From: Sycobia sp. Sy_11
Lineage: Eukaryota > Arthropoda > Insecta > Hymenoptera > Epichrysomallidae
NCBI GenBank assembly: GCA_018907035.1
Contig: JACCIC010000169.1
Location: forward strand, 310,001-374,000
DNA length: 64,000 nt
Reading direction: 5' to 3'
This document shows, piece after piece, positions 48,201 to 62,689 of the stretch; position 1 is the stretch's first letter, and every line of letters starts with the position of its first letter. A program made the translations under genes and the position numbers. The notes beneath the pieces are model-generated. The model saw only the letters and a program-made list of their open reading frames with translations. It was not told the DNA's origin and made no database searches.

Positions 48201-51200
48201 TATGCGAACAATAGTGCGGGAATTGTCAAAAATTAGCATTGTTACGCGAGCAACGGAATTGCAAACGCGTATATGTACATTTATATAAGTGTATAAGGTG
48301 ACTTGCGTTTGAGCAAGGAAGAACGCTTTATTATATTTGAGACAAGACAGTGAGCTATTGTATATTCGTGTAAAAACTTTTACAATATATTGGGATACAT
48401 TCGTGCAAAGATGTAGCAAAGGTCGTTTAATTTTTTTTTCTTTTTTGAAAACTCAAGCAAAAAGTGTTGATACGCGATATTTCAAACAGATTTCTTAATG
48501 CGCGTTCTTTTATAATAAAAATCTTTCATACCGATGTTTTTTTTGTTGACTGACGTATATAAAAAGCGCTCGTAAAGACATAAATATATAAGATATTATT
48601 TCAATGAATATGAAATAATTATATATAGAATACTATAAAATATTATTGCATTCCTTTATGTTGCATCGAAAATAAATATTGAGGACACGTAATTCTGTAT
48701 GGTTTTACTGCGCGCACGCGCACGCACACACACATCTCATATATTATTTATTTCTTAATGAGTTAAGTAATTTTGTACTTATTAAATATATTTGAAACTG
48801 TAGCAAAGGCTTGTTGTCATATTTATTATTTTTATTTAATTTTTTTAAAGTAATTGTTCCTGTTTTATGTGAATGTATGTATATTTTATGTAGAATTTCC
48901 AAAAATTTAATATTTTTTTTGAAACATATTTTATTAAAATTTAATGCAAATGTGTAATAGCGCCATGTATCTTATTCTTTTTCTAAAGTTTGTCAAAGAG
49001 TTATTTAATCCTTCTATAGAACATCATACTATTTTTAGATTCATCGCAAAAGCTAATAGAATAAATTTATTTATCTAGAAATTTAAAACTTCTTTACTAA
49101 CAATTAGTACTGTAATTGATACTTTAAAATTCGGTATATGTACAATTATTTTGTGACAAAATCAATTATTTATATAAGTAATTTGCATATGCGACCAGCG
49201 TGCGTTGGCGAACCTGATAAGTTTTCATATGGTAAAAGGTCCGCAGCTCCACTCTCTTTTCTCTTGTGATGTATTAGTCCACTGACTTAGAATGTACCGG
49301 TCCGTGTATTTTTGCGAGATACATACAAGATGAAAGCCATTGAACCTGTTGGTTTTTTCATTTCGATTTCTTTTTACATATTTATCATATATTTAACATT
49401 AATTCAATATCGATTTGTAATAAAATTTTCTCTCTGACACATCACATATAATCAATATTATTCACAATTTTAATAACACTTGCATAATTAAATTAAAAAG
49501 TTTACGTATGAAATTTTCATTTCTTATCTATATACTGGTGTACAGAATTAGTACGAGAAATAAGGATGGAATAAGAATTTTGTAACACCAATTCCAGTGA
49601 TAAAAGAAGAGTATATGATTATTTAACAAGAAGCAGTGAAAAAACGATGGTATATTAAATTCTTATAACTCACGTTTTGTTACTTATGTATTGTATACCC
49701 ACCAAAGGATCAACGGATAACTGAGTCGTTGAATGAATCACAAATTATACGCTAAAAGAATAAGCTGAAATCAGTCTGACAAGAGCAAAACTTTGGAATA
49801 TAACTCCAAGCAAAATGTCTCATCGGTAAATTTATTATGATAATGAATTCGAACCACACGGTGTGCCCGTTACATCGAAAAAAAAGCAGTCGAACGCACG
49901 CTCTCGCGTATATCTGCTCTGCACCTGACATTAACGGCCATTCAAGCTGTTCGAACAATTATTTTCAGAGGCTCTTTACGCGCGTTTTACATTCTAAACG
50001 TTCCTTTCACTAGTATTTTTCATGGACATTGTTTTTTTCGTTGTTCTTTATTCCGTATAGAAAAATATTGTAAGATAAATATAATATAGCAGTTCCCAGG
50101 ATTTGGTCAAGTTTTTGACGGACATTTATATCTTGCAGGGGCATCGGTAATTAATTTAAATATTAAAAAACATTTTTAAATAAATTTTCTGTAAAAATAA
50201 TAATATTAAGCTCTTAATATTTTAAGTTCTCATTATTGAAATTGCATATTTATAGATTTACTGCTGATAAATAAAAATTTGCTCTTAATAATAACTTTGA
50301 AATATAAGATATAGTTGTGCTTCAATACAATATGTCATGTTTTCATAAAACAGTAACTACGATAAAATTAGAGTAAGTCAATCTAAAAATCAGTATCATT
50401 GAACTACAATATGGCATAACAGCCACTCTTTTGAAGGTGGCCAGTTGATCACAGACTTCGACCTTTTTCTAACATCAAGAATGTGATAAAATAGTCACCA
50501 TCCCCTATATATTTTTTAATCATATATTCATATACAGTCTAGTCCTTACTTCATTACATTTATAATACAATTGTAATTAATCTATATTACATGCTATAAA
50601 ATAAATCAAGGTATAATTGAATAAGTATGGCAATGGCTGTCAAATAAATACATTTTACGTAATACTAAATTATCATCTATATATCTTATATAGCTCTGGG
50701 TACTACATTATTGTATACATTTATTCTTTTCCATTAATATTTACAAATCTAGTACAATATCACATGATCACTCCATAAATAAATATTTATATCTTTATAG
50801 AGAAAATAAACTGGAATAGTACATATATAATGCATAAATATAAAAAATATGTTCTAGTATATTCATATCAATGCATATATACATACATAAAACTACTTCA
50901 TTCGTAAAATTAATGAGTTTAGTCCAAAAATCGTCCTTTCTAGAAACTACATAATCGTGCGTATTCCGTATATGAATTTTGTAATATTTTATGTATAAAC
51001 CTCAGTTCCACTAAAGCGTTTAAATAAGTCCCAGAGCCATAATCGAAAAAAGTGAAACCAAGCATTCTAGCAAGAACCTTCTGAAGTGACATTGTGGTAT
51101 GTCAACTGAACGAATATACCATATCTCTCTATAGAATTTTTAGTATACGCATGCTCTTTGAGGTTTTTAAGCGAGTTCACATTCAGACAGCTGTCCTTTA

Positions 51201-52399
51201 CATGATCACTCTTACATTTATTTAAAGTTACTTTATTCCTGACATTATCGAATGCATACAGTTATCATTGCAATTTATGATATCATCGTAAGTATTTTTT
51301 AATTTAAGAAGATTTGATTCTGACTTACAGCTCTGAGCACGCGCTCTATTTGGATTCTGTATACATGGAATACCTACCCGTATCGCATCATTAAAACCTA
51401 AGCCTTTACCATAAGTCTTTAATTTGAAAAATTTATTATAATTGTATTTATCCAAATATTCTTCGATGTATATCTATTAGTATTGAACGCGTTGTTGGGG
51501 ATCTCCTCCATAAGCGACGTAAAATCAGAATTATGTGAATTCAAAATCATATACTCTCTTTTAATATCCAAGACTCCTTTAAAACACTCATTATCGTCAC
51601 ATTCAAGGTGCATAATCGATCAATAACTAGTGAGGGGGGGGGGGAGGAGAAAGGGATAGAGTCATTGCAAAATTGATTTACAACATTAAGATAAACATAG
51701 ATTCTCACTCTTTGTTAATTAAACCACTTGTGCCTAAGTAAAAACTTATTATTATTTCAGATGCCCTTCCAATTATTCCACATACTGTTATGGATAGGCA
51801 ATTACGAGAATACAACGTTAATCCTATTTCATAAATAACTTTTATAAGAGCAAATATGAGCGAGTCTGAGTATTCTCACATTATGAGTTTTAGACAGCTT
51901 TATCCTGACACGAAAATAAAAGAAAACTTTCAGAAAGCTTACAAATTTACTTTGAAGGTACAACTTATTGGATATATAAAACAGGTAAGAAGCTCGTTTT
52001 CTTCCTCTGTAAGGAAAAGGACCAACTTTTAAATATTGTAATAACACAGCAAACAAAAATCCGACCACTCAACTATTAGTCGACAACGATGATTCTACTT
52101 CTTTCGCCTGCTTTTAATACTCCAGCTCTGTCCATTCCGTAACTTCCAGAAATTTTAAATACTTCTAATATGTCAAGATTTAAGAGGACACGTAATATAA
52201 GCTCACGTAATAATGCAGGTAATTTAGATATCATAGCTGAAAACATAGTCAGATAAAATAAAATTTAGTAAAATTTACAAAACAACTTTGTATTCAAAAA
52301 GTATCGCAAAACTCTCAGTATTGTTAAATATCTATTTGGAATCTGCTGAGGAGCTAATCCTTGCACACTGTTTTTCTTTTATAAAAATTATATAAGTCC
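48201..52399. other. AT-rich DNA with possible decayed coding remnants
   Basis: No intact gene. Two short minus-strand frames at 51228-51613 look slightly protein-like (see findings). A G-run lies at 51634. Upstream parts of the non-LTR remnant may extend into the last kilobase but are too decayed to assign. Confidence 0.45.
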
Positions 52400-53600
52400 T
52401 ATAATAGAATGTGGCTATTTTTTCCTTTTACCAACTAATAAGCAACTTATTCAAAAGCTAGAATAAATGCATTATCAAGCTATACGCCCGACTCTCCGCT
52501 ATTGAATAACAACACCAGTGAACGCCCTGATCGCCGAATCAAAATTACCATCCATACAATCTAGATGTACTTATCTTTACAATATTTTCCTAAATAAATT
52601 ACTTAGTAACAATGAGCTCCTTACCTACAATGCCGTACATGACTACTAAGACACTATATTAAACAAAATAAAGAATAAAAGATTACAAATAAATGTATTC
52701 TAACCTCAAGAGATCCCTTCAACGCATCATAAAAGCAGATTCTAAAGTTATCTACGAATATGGCTAAAATGTATTACTTATCACAATTCCATTTGACATA
52801 GAATTTGGAAACGATCTTAAAAAAATCTAAACATCCAAGCAATTAAATTAATTGCCTTGAGAATTCCAATACTGCTTGCGAAATACGTACAGACGGCAGT
52901 AAAGACGACCTATGCATTCAGTGGGCTCAGCCTCAAATTAGCCTTCTAGAAATATCAAAACAAGCTTTTACATATTGAAAATTAAAGTTAAATACATAAT
53001 TTATTTAGATGCGACAGATCTAAATAATTGTATTAAATTTTATTGAATTTCTTCCCATCATGGTATTGGAGGAAATGAATTAGTAGATACTTTAGCTAAA
53101 AAAGCAAAATATAATCATTCACTTGATACGTACCCAAAATTCCTTTCTAAGACTTAAAAAAATTTTGTAAAGAATTAATGTAGGACGATATAAACAATAC
53201 GTTACCTATAACAAGAGCTACTAAAAATATTGCATGCTTTAAAAACTTTTATAAAAATACTAAAAGACCTTACTTTTACAAATATAATATTTCTTGGGTA
53301 TTTATGGTTTCTTTCGGGTATTTCTATTATTAATCAACTCAAAGCCATCATTATAACCTTGATGTCTCCTTAACCAGGGTAGAAATTATACCGAACGCTC
53401 AATGTAAATGTAATCTCATTGATGAAGATGTTGCACACGTTGTTTCGCATTGTGCATTATACGATGAACAAAACAAGAACTTGTACAAAAATGATTCCAG
53501 TTCATCGTTCAGCCAATAAAAATATCTATCCTCCTGGCCGAACCAAAGCCAGAGCGTATATCTATGTTGAATTTTTATGAAATGTAATATCTATGTATTA
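52400..53600 (+). mobile_element. Degenerate non-LTR retrotransposon remnant (RNase H and C-terminal part)
   Basis: Plus-strand fragments in the expected order: a post-polymerase segment TPVNALIAESKLPSIQSRC (about 52510-52570), TDGSKDD typical of RNase H (about 52890), SHHGIGGNELVDTLAKKAK (about 53050-53110, the RNase H His/Asp region), and a CxC...H...C terminal motif CKCNLIDEDVAHVVSHC (about 53408-53458). Frames shift and stops intervene throughout. The RNase H and this C terminus point to the I/R1/LOA group. The 5' boundary and reverse-transcriptase core are not resolved. Confidence 0.75.
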
Positions 53601-54569
53601 AACAATGAAAAGTGAATTAATCTTTTAAGATTTTAAAGCTAAATAAAAAAATCAAAGTATAAACATCAAAAACTTAATAATGCCAAAGGATTCATATGGA
53701 ATTTTCTTCAAAGCATCTAAGTAGTAATTTTAGAGATGGTTATTATGTAGTCTACTGCAGTTCTTAAAAAGCACCAATACTAATTTAAATTTCCATCTCC
53801 TTTTCGATTCCTGGAAATGCTCAAATTCAACAAGCAAATCTATTTAATAAGATAGAAATAGTAAATAAACATGAAGAATGAATTAGAATATTAAATATGA
53901 ACAGTAAAAATAAACAGCTATTGATTTGTTTACTACATTTTGATAAAATGACTATTATGTCTGGATAAATAAAATGAAATATATTCAGTTGATATTCTTA
54001 ATGTTAATTGAAAAGAAAAATTAAATGGAATGTATAAATGCTGCTTATTACAGACATTCATGCACAGGTTTGAATTCTTAAAAAAGATACAGTGCCCATT
54101 CTAATCAATTTTTCAAAAGATAAAATAGTAAAAATTTTACTTAGGCCGACTATGAAAAAATTAAATATAGAGAAAAAGGACATTAATAGGAAAGAACAAA
54201 GAATAGACCTAGAAAATTTTCACCAACTTTACCAAGAATCATATTCTGCGTCGAAGATGTTACTTTAATGCAGTTTCCTAAAGTATCTAATTGAGATATA
54301 GCATTATTTATAATATATTCTATTATTTTTAGTTAAAAAAAAAAGAAATTGCTTCACTTAAGCTTCGCATTTTATGTCCATTCGCATCGGTCATATTTAT
54401 TTATATGCAGTATACCCCTCCCCCTCCAGAGGTGCTAGACATTATCTATGCCAATATTGTCTTGTATAGTTATAATAACACATTAATAGTGTGCGCTTCT
54501 GTTCTTAACAATAACTGTATGCAAGTAAGTATAAACGTTATTATATCTCATTATATAATGCATCTCATA

Positions 54570-55320
54570 CATACAAGGACAACCCAAAAAGGGAATTCGT
54601 CATAACTTCTTCATTTATTGCTATTTTTACACGATATTTTTATCACTTTCAAAGTATTCTCCCTTGACTAGAATAAACTTCTGCAAACGATGTTTCCATT
54701 ATTCAACAAATTTTTTAAAATTCTTTTATCGCATGTTCTTCAGTCTTTCCTGCAATTTTTGTTTTTTTAAATTCATAGAGGACGATTTGAAATCATAGGG
54801 GGCGAGATCTCGTAAGTAGGGAACGATTATTGTCATGTCGTTTTAGGTCAAAAACTGATCGGTGGGCCGCTGCGTCGTCATGATGGAAGAACCATTTCCC
54901 TGCACGCCAAAGATCTCGCCTTTTCTTCTCTGAACTGAACTGCATGATACTCCACTCACCTCGCAGAGTTGATCGGTCGGTCTTCATGTACGAGTGCAAT
55001 GATTTCTCAATATTTTCTTAACTTCTGGACGTTGCAGGGTATCTTGAACGGGATTGGTGGTCAACTAACATTTCTCCATTTTTAAAAGGTGAAAACCACT
55101 CGTATACTCTTGTTTTACTAAGGACAGCATCCACATAAGCAAACTTAAGCATTACAATAATTTCAGTGGCAGATTTCTCTCACAGGAAACAAAATTTGAA
55201 AGTCGCGCGTTGCTTTCGACAATCGGACATCATATTTTCGCCGAAATGAAAGAAGGTGTTTCACTAAAAATATTTCTACCGATGGATCGATATACTCGCA
55301 GCAACATACAACTCAGGAAA
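54570..55320 (-). mobile_element. Degenerate mariner-family transposon, second copy of a different lineage
   Basis: Minus-strand transposase fragments: an N-terminal start near 55233 with SATEIIVMLKFAYVDAVLSK and TRVYEWFSPFK (about 55090-55190), a TSRS-ENIEKSLHSYMKTDRS linker segment (about 54970-55030), and RRDLWRAGKWFFHHDDAAAH (about 54860-54930), where the usual HDN has become HDD. The third catalytic region is eroded (RSRPL in place of SPDLAPCDF). Frameshifts and stops show it is dead. The left end is probably the CAAGGACAACCCAAAAAGGG region at 54576. It is distinct in sequence from the mariner at 5048. Confidence 0.75.
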
Positions 55321-55400
55321 CGTTGCCCTAACGCATACCTGGTCGATCCATGACTATCCCCACTTTCTCTCCCCACAACAGCTCGATTTCCCTCACTTTT

Positions 55401-55402
<2 letters not shown>

Positions 55403-55459
<57 letters not shown>
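55403..55459. repeat. (AT)n microsatellite
   Basis: AT dinucleotide run about 80 bp beyond the mariner remnant. Confidence 0.9.
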
Positions 55460-55462
<3 letters not shown>

Positions 55463-57830
55463 GCTTAAATGAATACTTATATTAAAGTAAAGGAAATCAT
55501 AATTTATATGGATATTGTCATTTATATGTAACCCGATCATGTTCGAAAATCATGCTAAGATTACAATTTTTTAATTCACACCATATTTAATCTATTGTTT
55601 GTTACAAGTACAATATCAAAATCTGACAATATTACATATGATTATTCTGAAATACTTATATACACATTAAAATTCAGATATCGAAATGAAAATATGACCA
55701 ATAAATTAAAAAAAGAATTTAGATGTTGTCAAGCGTAATAAAAAAATAACACAGCATTTAAACGTTAAATGTTTGATAAACTAAAGTTTTTCACACATTA
55801 AAAAATTTAATATATTTAAACACATTAAAACATACAAATTTCATAAAAACTTATGTTCAGATAACGTATATTGAATATATAAATGATTGTAATCAACAAA
55901 AGAAAATTCTATAAGTTTTGATTTATTTTTATTTTGATCTAATTTTTAATATAATTAATTATAATTTATGTATTATTGAGGCAGTAAATATATATTTTTT
56001 CAACGCAAAAAGTTAAATCTTCCAAATTTATTTCAATAACAAGGATATTTGTAAATAAAAATAGATTTTCTGTAACGATAGTATCTGTTAGATAACACAT
56101 TATGCTTTTCAGACTTAAAGATAAGAATACTACTTAAGTTAGTTTTCACTATTCACTATCATTGCAAAATATTTAGTACAATTATATAAGATTTGCATTG
56201 ATTTCAACGATAACATTTTTACACAAATGTTTTTGCTATTGTTACACAAGAATTGAAATTATTAAATTCTTTATAGCTTGTAGCTCGTAGCTTTGTGTGC
56301 CATTAAAAAGAAAGATTTTAACTTTTTTAATTGGATGTAATTTCCTTATGCAACGAGTTTTAAGCAAATAAATAAATGCAATAAAATGACTAATTGCCGG
56401 AACAAGAAAAGAGAAAACCATTGTTCAAAGGCATTTCATAGAAATTTATATATGTTTATGGCTATTATATTTGCTAGTTAAACCTTGAATTATTAACTGA
56501 TAACTCTTGGATTGCTCGATATAAATCTCGATCGTGATAATTTTGACATCTTTTTTGCTTCTTGAATGTAAGATGAATATATTGTTATAAAAGCTCGAAT
56601 TCCATAGATGAACGAGCGACTAGTCTAGATAATACTGATTTCTCGTAATATCCAGGCAAAATTGCTTGCTTTGAAATCTTAAATAGTGCAAAAAAAGAGG
56701 AGAAAGGAGGGGACAACAGGCTCCGTTTCATTTTACCGGATTCCATAAAACGAAGCCTCAAAAGACCAACTTACCAGCTTGTTTCTTATTATGCTCGAGC
56801 AGCGAGCATGACAGCTCGCGGATAGGCATTTTAATCAGAAAACCAACATTGCAGAGGTATGGATAACTCTATACATATAATTAGAGAGAATTATAAAAAA
56901 TTCCGCCATTATTATTTATTTGATAATTATAAATTTTGCACAGTCACGCAAGAATAAATACTTTGCTATTTTCGTGGCGCCTTGATCAATAAATTTCATT
57001 ACTAAGTGTGGTAGAAGTTATATGTATGAAGAGTAACGGAAAGATAAGGTCAATGCAAAAAGAATTTTACAAGAATTTATTGGATTTCTTGCTTTGTATT
57101 TGTAATCGATGAAAATAAATTTCTAAATTACTCAGGTATATTTAAAAAAAAAAAAAAAAAAAAACAATTTTATTCTGATGAGCAGAGTTTTCTAAGATTC
57201 TGAGAAATTTATGTATTTCAAACAAATCGCCCACGTCTACCAGTTTAGTATATATAGATGGAGAAAAATATGAACTAAAAGTAGGCTAGCTGAAAATTAC
57301 AACTTCTAAGTCACTTTTTTTTAATAAAAAATTTTAATTAATATATCCACGGTTTTGAAGAACACACAGAAAACAATCCATTAAGTAAACTTCCTTTCCT
57401 TGAAACATTTAATCGTTCTGCAAAGGCGATTGCCATCGGCACAAAGGAAAAAATTCAGTTCTATAGTCCACACGGGTCAACATGTATACGTTACATGTAC
57501 AAAATACATATCATATACTGAGCATCATTAATACGCGTGTATATCTTGTATAAGTTTACTCTTTCTTAGACGATAAAAAAAATATGTAATTTTTACAAGC
57601 TTGCATGGAATTTACTGCTCAAGCACCACTAATTGCATCTAATTTTGTAATTATATATGTATGTATACATATCCATCCGCAAAAGTGTTCAAAATAAATC
57701 GCACGGATGAGTAAAAGTTAATACTTCTCGCGCGAGATATTTTTCTTTTAGATAGATCTCTCGAGACGGGGGAAATTCCTGTCTTCGGGATAATTGAACA
57801 ACTGTCTTTTTCGAGAAAATTTCACTAATA
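55460..57830. other. AT-rich intergenic DNA
   Basis: No coding sequence recognised. An A-homopolymer occurs at about 57146-57164. Confidence 0.6.
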
Positions 57831-58060
57831 TTATATGTATAGATACTCGGCGACTTATTATACAGTGCAGCGCGCGGACACGCGAGACATCGCGCCGTTT
57901 TGGTTCCGCGCATTGGTATTGGAAAGAGAAGCGCGCCTATGTAATAACGGTTTTAAGCTCAGCGCTATAATATGGCTAAGCGGCGGAGATGAGACCTGCG
58001 ACCCATTTGTCATCGCGCGGGGTACGAGATACAAATTGCGGCTTGCAGTGTAAGCCGCAT
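57831..58060. promoter_or_regulatory. CpG-rich patch, possible promoter
   Basis: CpG-dense stretch (GCGCGGACACGCGAGACATC and onwards) directly before a long (GT)n tract. No conserved protein. A promoter or 5' UTR role is inferred from composition only. Confidence 0.3.
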
Positions 58061-58070
58061 AAGGAGGCGT

Positions 58071-58071
<1 letters not shown>

Positions 58072-58129
<58 letters not shown>
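58072..58129. repeat. (GT)n microsatellite
   Basis: About 58 bp of GT units, giving spurious Cys/Val and His/Thr reading frames. Confidence 0.95.
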
Positions 58130-58132
<3 letters not shown>

Positions 58133-61100
58133 CTTGTTCCATTGTTTTTACGTCTGCAACCCATCAGTTCCCTACGGGATGGAGATCCACTGCCCTTTTA
58201 CTTTATACACCGCTGACTTTATATCGTTCCGCTTCATGTCGTTTTACTTTATTACTATAGGTATAGTTAAATATTTTCTAATCGCTTGGAACTATTCTCT
58301 ATGGTATAGCCAAATTACAAAATATAAATTACTGGTTTTATCTTCGTCTATTGTATTTAATATTACATTATATATTATATTGTGATTAATTTTTTAAGGA
58401 CTTAATATAAATTGTATAATACAATTTTATTCTTGAATTTATACGAATTTTTCTATTATAATTTCATGTAGCAACATTCATACTTAAATTTAAGTATAGT
58501 ACATAGAATGCTTACTATAGTGAAGCCAATTCGTGTATGATTATTTTCGTAAATCGGTAGGCCAGTACATAATTGGAATGTCTGTAAAAGATTCATTATA
58601 GAAATTAAACAGTTTTACAACTCGGTTAATTAAAAAAAATTAAGCTAAAATATAGAAATTTGCTTTATTTATTGTAGTAAACAATTCTTAAAATAATACA
58701 TATTACTTACAAAAAATAACAATTCAAATATTTATTTAGTGTGTGCGTAATTTTCTATCTTTGCACGAGATATACTTAAATCATGGTATATCGAGCGCCA
58801 CGTTTGTTCATTGAAGTCATTGTACATATTCAATTGCTATAAGTCTAAATTTATTTATAATATTTCAGAGGTGACGAGTATCGACACATAGGAGGATATA
58901 TTTTTGAAAGGAAGCATTTCGCAGTTTTAACAATAAGCGCAGTGTTAAAAATTTATCGATAGCGTATTTATTTATACCATAGATGGTTGATGCTGCGGCG
59001 AAGTCGTCCGTCGAACTCTTCGAATCTGAAGTCTCGATAGTATTGCGGGAACTCTCGATATAGGCCTCCCGTCGATAATGTATTATTTGTGGCCTAGCTC
59101 GGTCGCCCGAACGTACCATGATTATTATACAATATTCTATTTTAATATTCTATTTCGTGATAACGCATATTCTATACAACTTAACCCTCTCGGGATCTTT
59201 CTTACTCGCAACTATACTCTTAATAAGTCGGGAGCTTTTGTCTGCTAAGTCCCCTGACTGGGATCTGTCGATTATATAGAAATCGAGCTAATGCTTCACC
59301 TAATATTTACAATTTCGCATCTCTCCTAATAGTAGGATTACCCAACCACATGTCGCAACGTCTCATGTCTTGTGTGGTATCGTTCACAGTAAATATATGA
59401 TATATACAAGACGTATATTGAACCGTTACAAGCTTCAGTATAATATGTACAGACGTAAAAATAAAGAATGCAATTAATTTTGTCGTTTATATAATATTTT
59501 CGAATAATTTACAGGATTTTGATATGGAAATTATTTCAATTTTTTTCTATAAAATATAAATTATTTTCAATAACACAGCAAGAAAAGTACGAGTAACGGC
59601 CGTTCGCATAAGAATAATTTGTGTAAAGTTATGTTAATAAGATGCTTTCAATTCCAGGAGTCATCCTTTTTTACCATTATTGTTTTCATTGCTTCAGCGT
59701 AAAAGACATAATTAACACTAGATTGAAATAAAAAATCACTTTTAAAAAACATTCATTTTTTAAAATACTTTTCAATTTTAAATATATGTACTTGTTTGTT
59801 ACATCCTATTGCGCAGGTACTTGTAACTTTATCAGTTATTTTCTAATTTTAATGTTTTTCCATGAAAAATTTTGATTACATGCAGGATAAACAAGTATAA
59901 AATGATAATATAAATTGCCGTCGACGATGTGGAACCTTGCTTATAATTATAATACAATATATCTTCTTTCACAATTTTTAGATTGTAGTTATGTAAAGGC
60001 ATTGATAGTTACTTTTCATAATTCTGAAAAAAATTGTATGTTTTAAGGAAAATAAATCTAATATAATAAATCTAATATAACAATATGTTAACTTAGTTTC
60101 CCTAGTCTGATCGAGAACTCGATGTATAAAATCATAGACTTTAATTCTAGAATAAATAATAATGCATTATTATATTTGTTTAGTATCAACCGTTCTCAGA
60201 AAAAATTAATAATAATATAGGTAATCACGCTTCTTGATAATAATTATTTTTAATTAATTTTAGTAAAAGTTTGCCTTACTTTTATTTAAATAACAAACAT
60301 TTTCTACTTCCTGTAGCAATAGATATAATCTAGTAAAAGTAATAATTCACTTGTAGCACTTTCATAAGAATCTTACTTTTGTATTTTGTTGTTTAAATTG
60401 GCCTTTAAATAACCTTAAAAATGAAAATGAATAAAACAAAAATAGACAGACAAATGACATATTCTCGGAACATACCTCCCAAAAAGTTAAACATTACCTT
60501 TGTACGATCTTTTAGCTTACAACAAATAAAAAAATAAGGTTAATCTTCGTCTGATTTTCAAAGATCTACTGAATCGCGCAACAGATACACTACTTAAAAT
60601 TCGAATTTTCCTGTCTATGCGAATCCGGGATCAAAAGTAGAAACGTTAAAAAAATAGAAATGTTGATAAAATAGAACTTGATGAAAAAGCGAAAGCTGAT
60701 TTTCAAATAACCTGCAGAAATGACCTTGTCTTCAAAGTCAAGATCATTAGTCAATTCTGATGAGCAAACTACAATTATTTGCTCGCGCCAGAATGACCGT
60801 CACGTTTTTTTACTTCGTGAAGGAATTCTTCACAGTACTATTCACGAGATTCTCGATATCAAGCAAACGTAAGGGGCACACAACTATTAAATTATAAAAT
60901 GAAAAAAGCATTTGATATATGTTATAAATGTTATATATAAATCATATCTTGTCTACAATAAATAGGCATTATTACCTAGAATTATTGAGGTTTAAGATCT
61001 ATTTAAATCTACATGATTTAAAACTATAAGTAAGTACAAAATCGAAATTCCCTAACCATAAGATTCCAATAAAACTGATGAATCAAATGAGCTCGAATTT

Positions 61101-61506
61101 GAGAATGCTTGTTTTAAATACATTTGCTATGATATGAACAGAGGAAATTCAATTTGAATATTTAGACAAATTTTTATAAATACTTTTTCGATTTGTTAGT
61201 TAATTATCGATTATTGTTCATACATTTATATTTTGAACTATGTTTCGATAATTGCTTCAATATAACTGATATTAGTCCGATTAAAATTATTTAACATTAT
61301 TTCGTAAAAAATTTTGTACACTGATATATTATTAAATTGTATGTAAATAAAAACTCAAATTAATTTGTGAAGTACTTGTTGAATATTAAAATTTATTGAA
61401 AATTTAATCCTGAGCTTAAATCTCTTTTACGCGCGTTCATGATGCGGCTGCGCCACAAAAAAGTTGATTTATTTCAATATCATTATAATTATCAGTGTAG
61501 CAATAG
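58130..61506. other. AT-rich intergenic DNA
   Basis: No coding sequence recognised. 58860-59420 is less AT-rich and may contain an old repeat, but I cannot identify it. Confidence 0.55.
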
Positions 61507-61645
61507 AATACCATTGTGTGACAAAACACGTACTGCAAGTTCATACACCTCGATCGAGTACGAGCACTGAACCGGAAATAGCTGCTGCTATAATCTCGAG
61601 GAGTATTGCCTTGTAGTAGTAGGTGTTTTGTCGTGCAATGGTATT
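61507..61645. repeat. 139-bp hairpin (MITE or precursor-RNA-like inverted repeat)
   Basis: The first 23 bp AATACCATTGTGTGACAAAACAC is inverted at the other end with two mismatches, and pairing continues imperfectly for a further ~25 bp (TACTGCAAGTTCATACACCTCG against TACTACAAGGCAATACTCCTCG). The loop contains TAGCTGCTGCTATA. It has no coding content. The size and near-complete pairing suit a small MITE or a long miRNA/hpRNA precursor; the outer flanks show no clear TA duplication. Confidence 0.75.
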
Positions 61646-62689
61646 ATAATGACATAATGGTTATATGACTTATATTAAAATAGATCAACTTTTCTCTACT
61701 GTTCTGATATTATATCTATCATTATATTTTACTATGACATATCATTTAAATATAAAATGAAAAAAAGTTGAATTCTTCATTATAAGAAAGTTTAACAAAA
61801 ACAATATTATTCATATCCACAATTGCCTGCATTGGAGTTTAAACATATATAAGAATTGAAATTTCCACTATTTCGACGATTTATCGAAGGTAAATAGTAA
61901 TAACATATAGCTGAAATTTTATTTATCAAAGCATGATAAGATAATAAAAAATTTTGTTGATTCCTTGTCAAGAATTGAACACTCTGAAATATAGTAATTG
62001 AAAAATGACGTTTGTCGTAATTTTTATCCTATACCACGAAGAAGTTTTACTTAACTTCTTAAAACTTAACTTTTAAATTTAAAAATCAGGTACAATTCAT
62101 AAAATCCTAACATCTATGATCTAAAAGAATAGTAAAGAACACTTGTCAGAATATACATTAATTACAGAGTTTCTCTCACTTTATCCTTCGCTACATACTT
62201 TACTATGTGTAAGACTTCCAAAAATTATTACAATGAATTATTAAAAACTATTTATTATCTGTTGATATGTGAGGATGATTTCGGTTCGAGAACTCTTGTT
62301 TATGTCGATGCGAAATCACGGTAAAAATGCTTAATTCTTAGTTATCAAAATTAGTAATTCTTTGTACATTCGAAATTATGAAAATTTTAAGTGTGAAATT
62401 TTCAATATACGGGAATCACTCCTTTCATTTGATTACAAAATCTTTTTTCGTGCTATTGATTGACATTATTCTTAAATCCCCTTATATAATAAATCGCACA
62501 TTATTACAATTATGATCTTTTCTATAAAAAAATTAGTTTTTTTACTAGTTATCTAATAAAATTAAATATATGGATCGGCAATTTTAGCATAAATGGTGGC
62601 GTTAGTCCATTTCCAATTAATTTTTTGCTTTCATTGTACCCTGATGGTAATTCTCGAAACCTGGTATTTGGCGACCCTGATGAAAATGT
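61646..62689. other. AT-rich intergenic DNA
   Basis: No coding sequence or structured element recognised. Confidence 0.6.

Noticed and set aside
57858..58260. Frames of repeated Cys-Val or His-Thr residues
   Set aside because: Direct translation of a (GT)n microsatellite.
58865..59119. 84-codon minus-strand frame with mixed residues
   Set aside because: Somewhat protein-like but no domain, no splice context and no recognised family; not enough to call.
59100..59440. Possible solo LTR in a less AT-rich stretch
   Set aside because: No paired LTR, no clear TG...CA termini with target-site duplication, and no adjacent gag-pol remnants.
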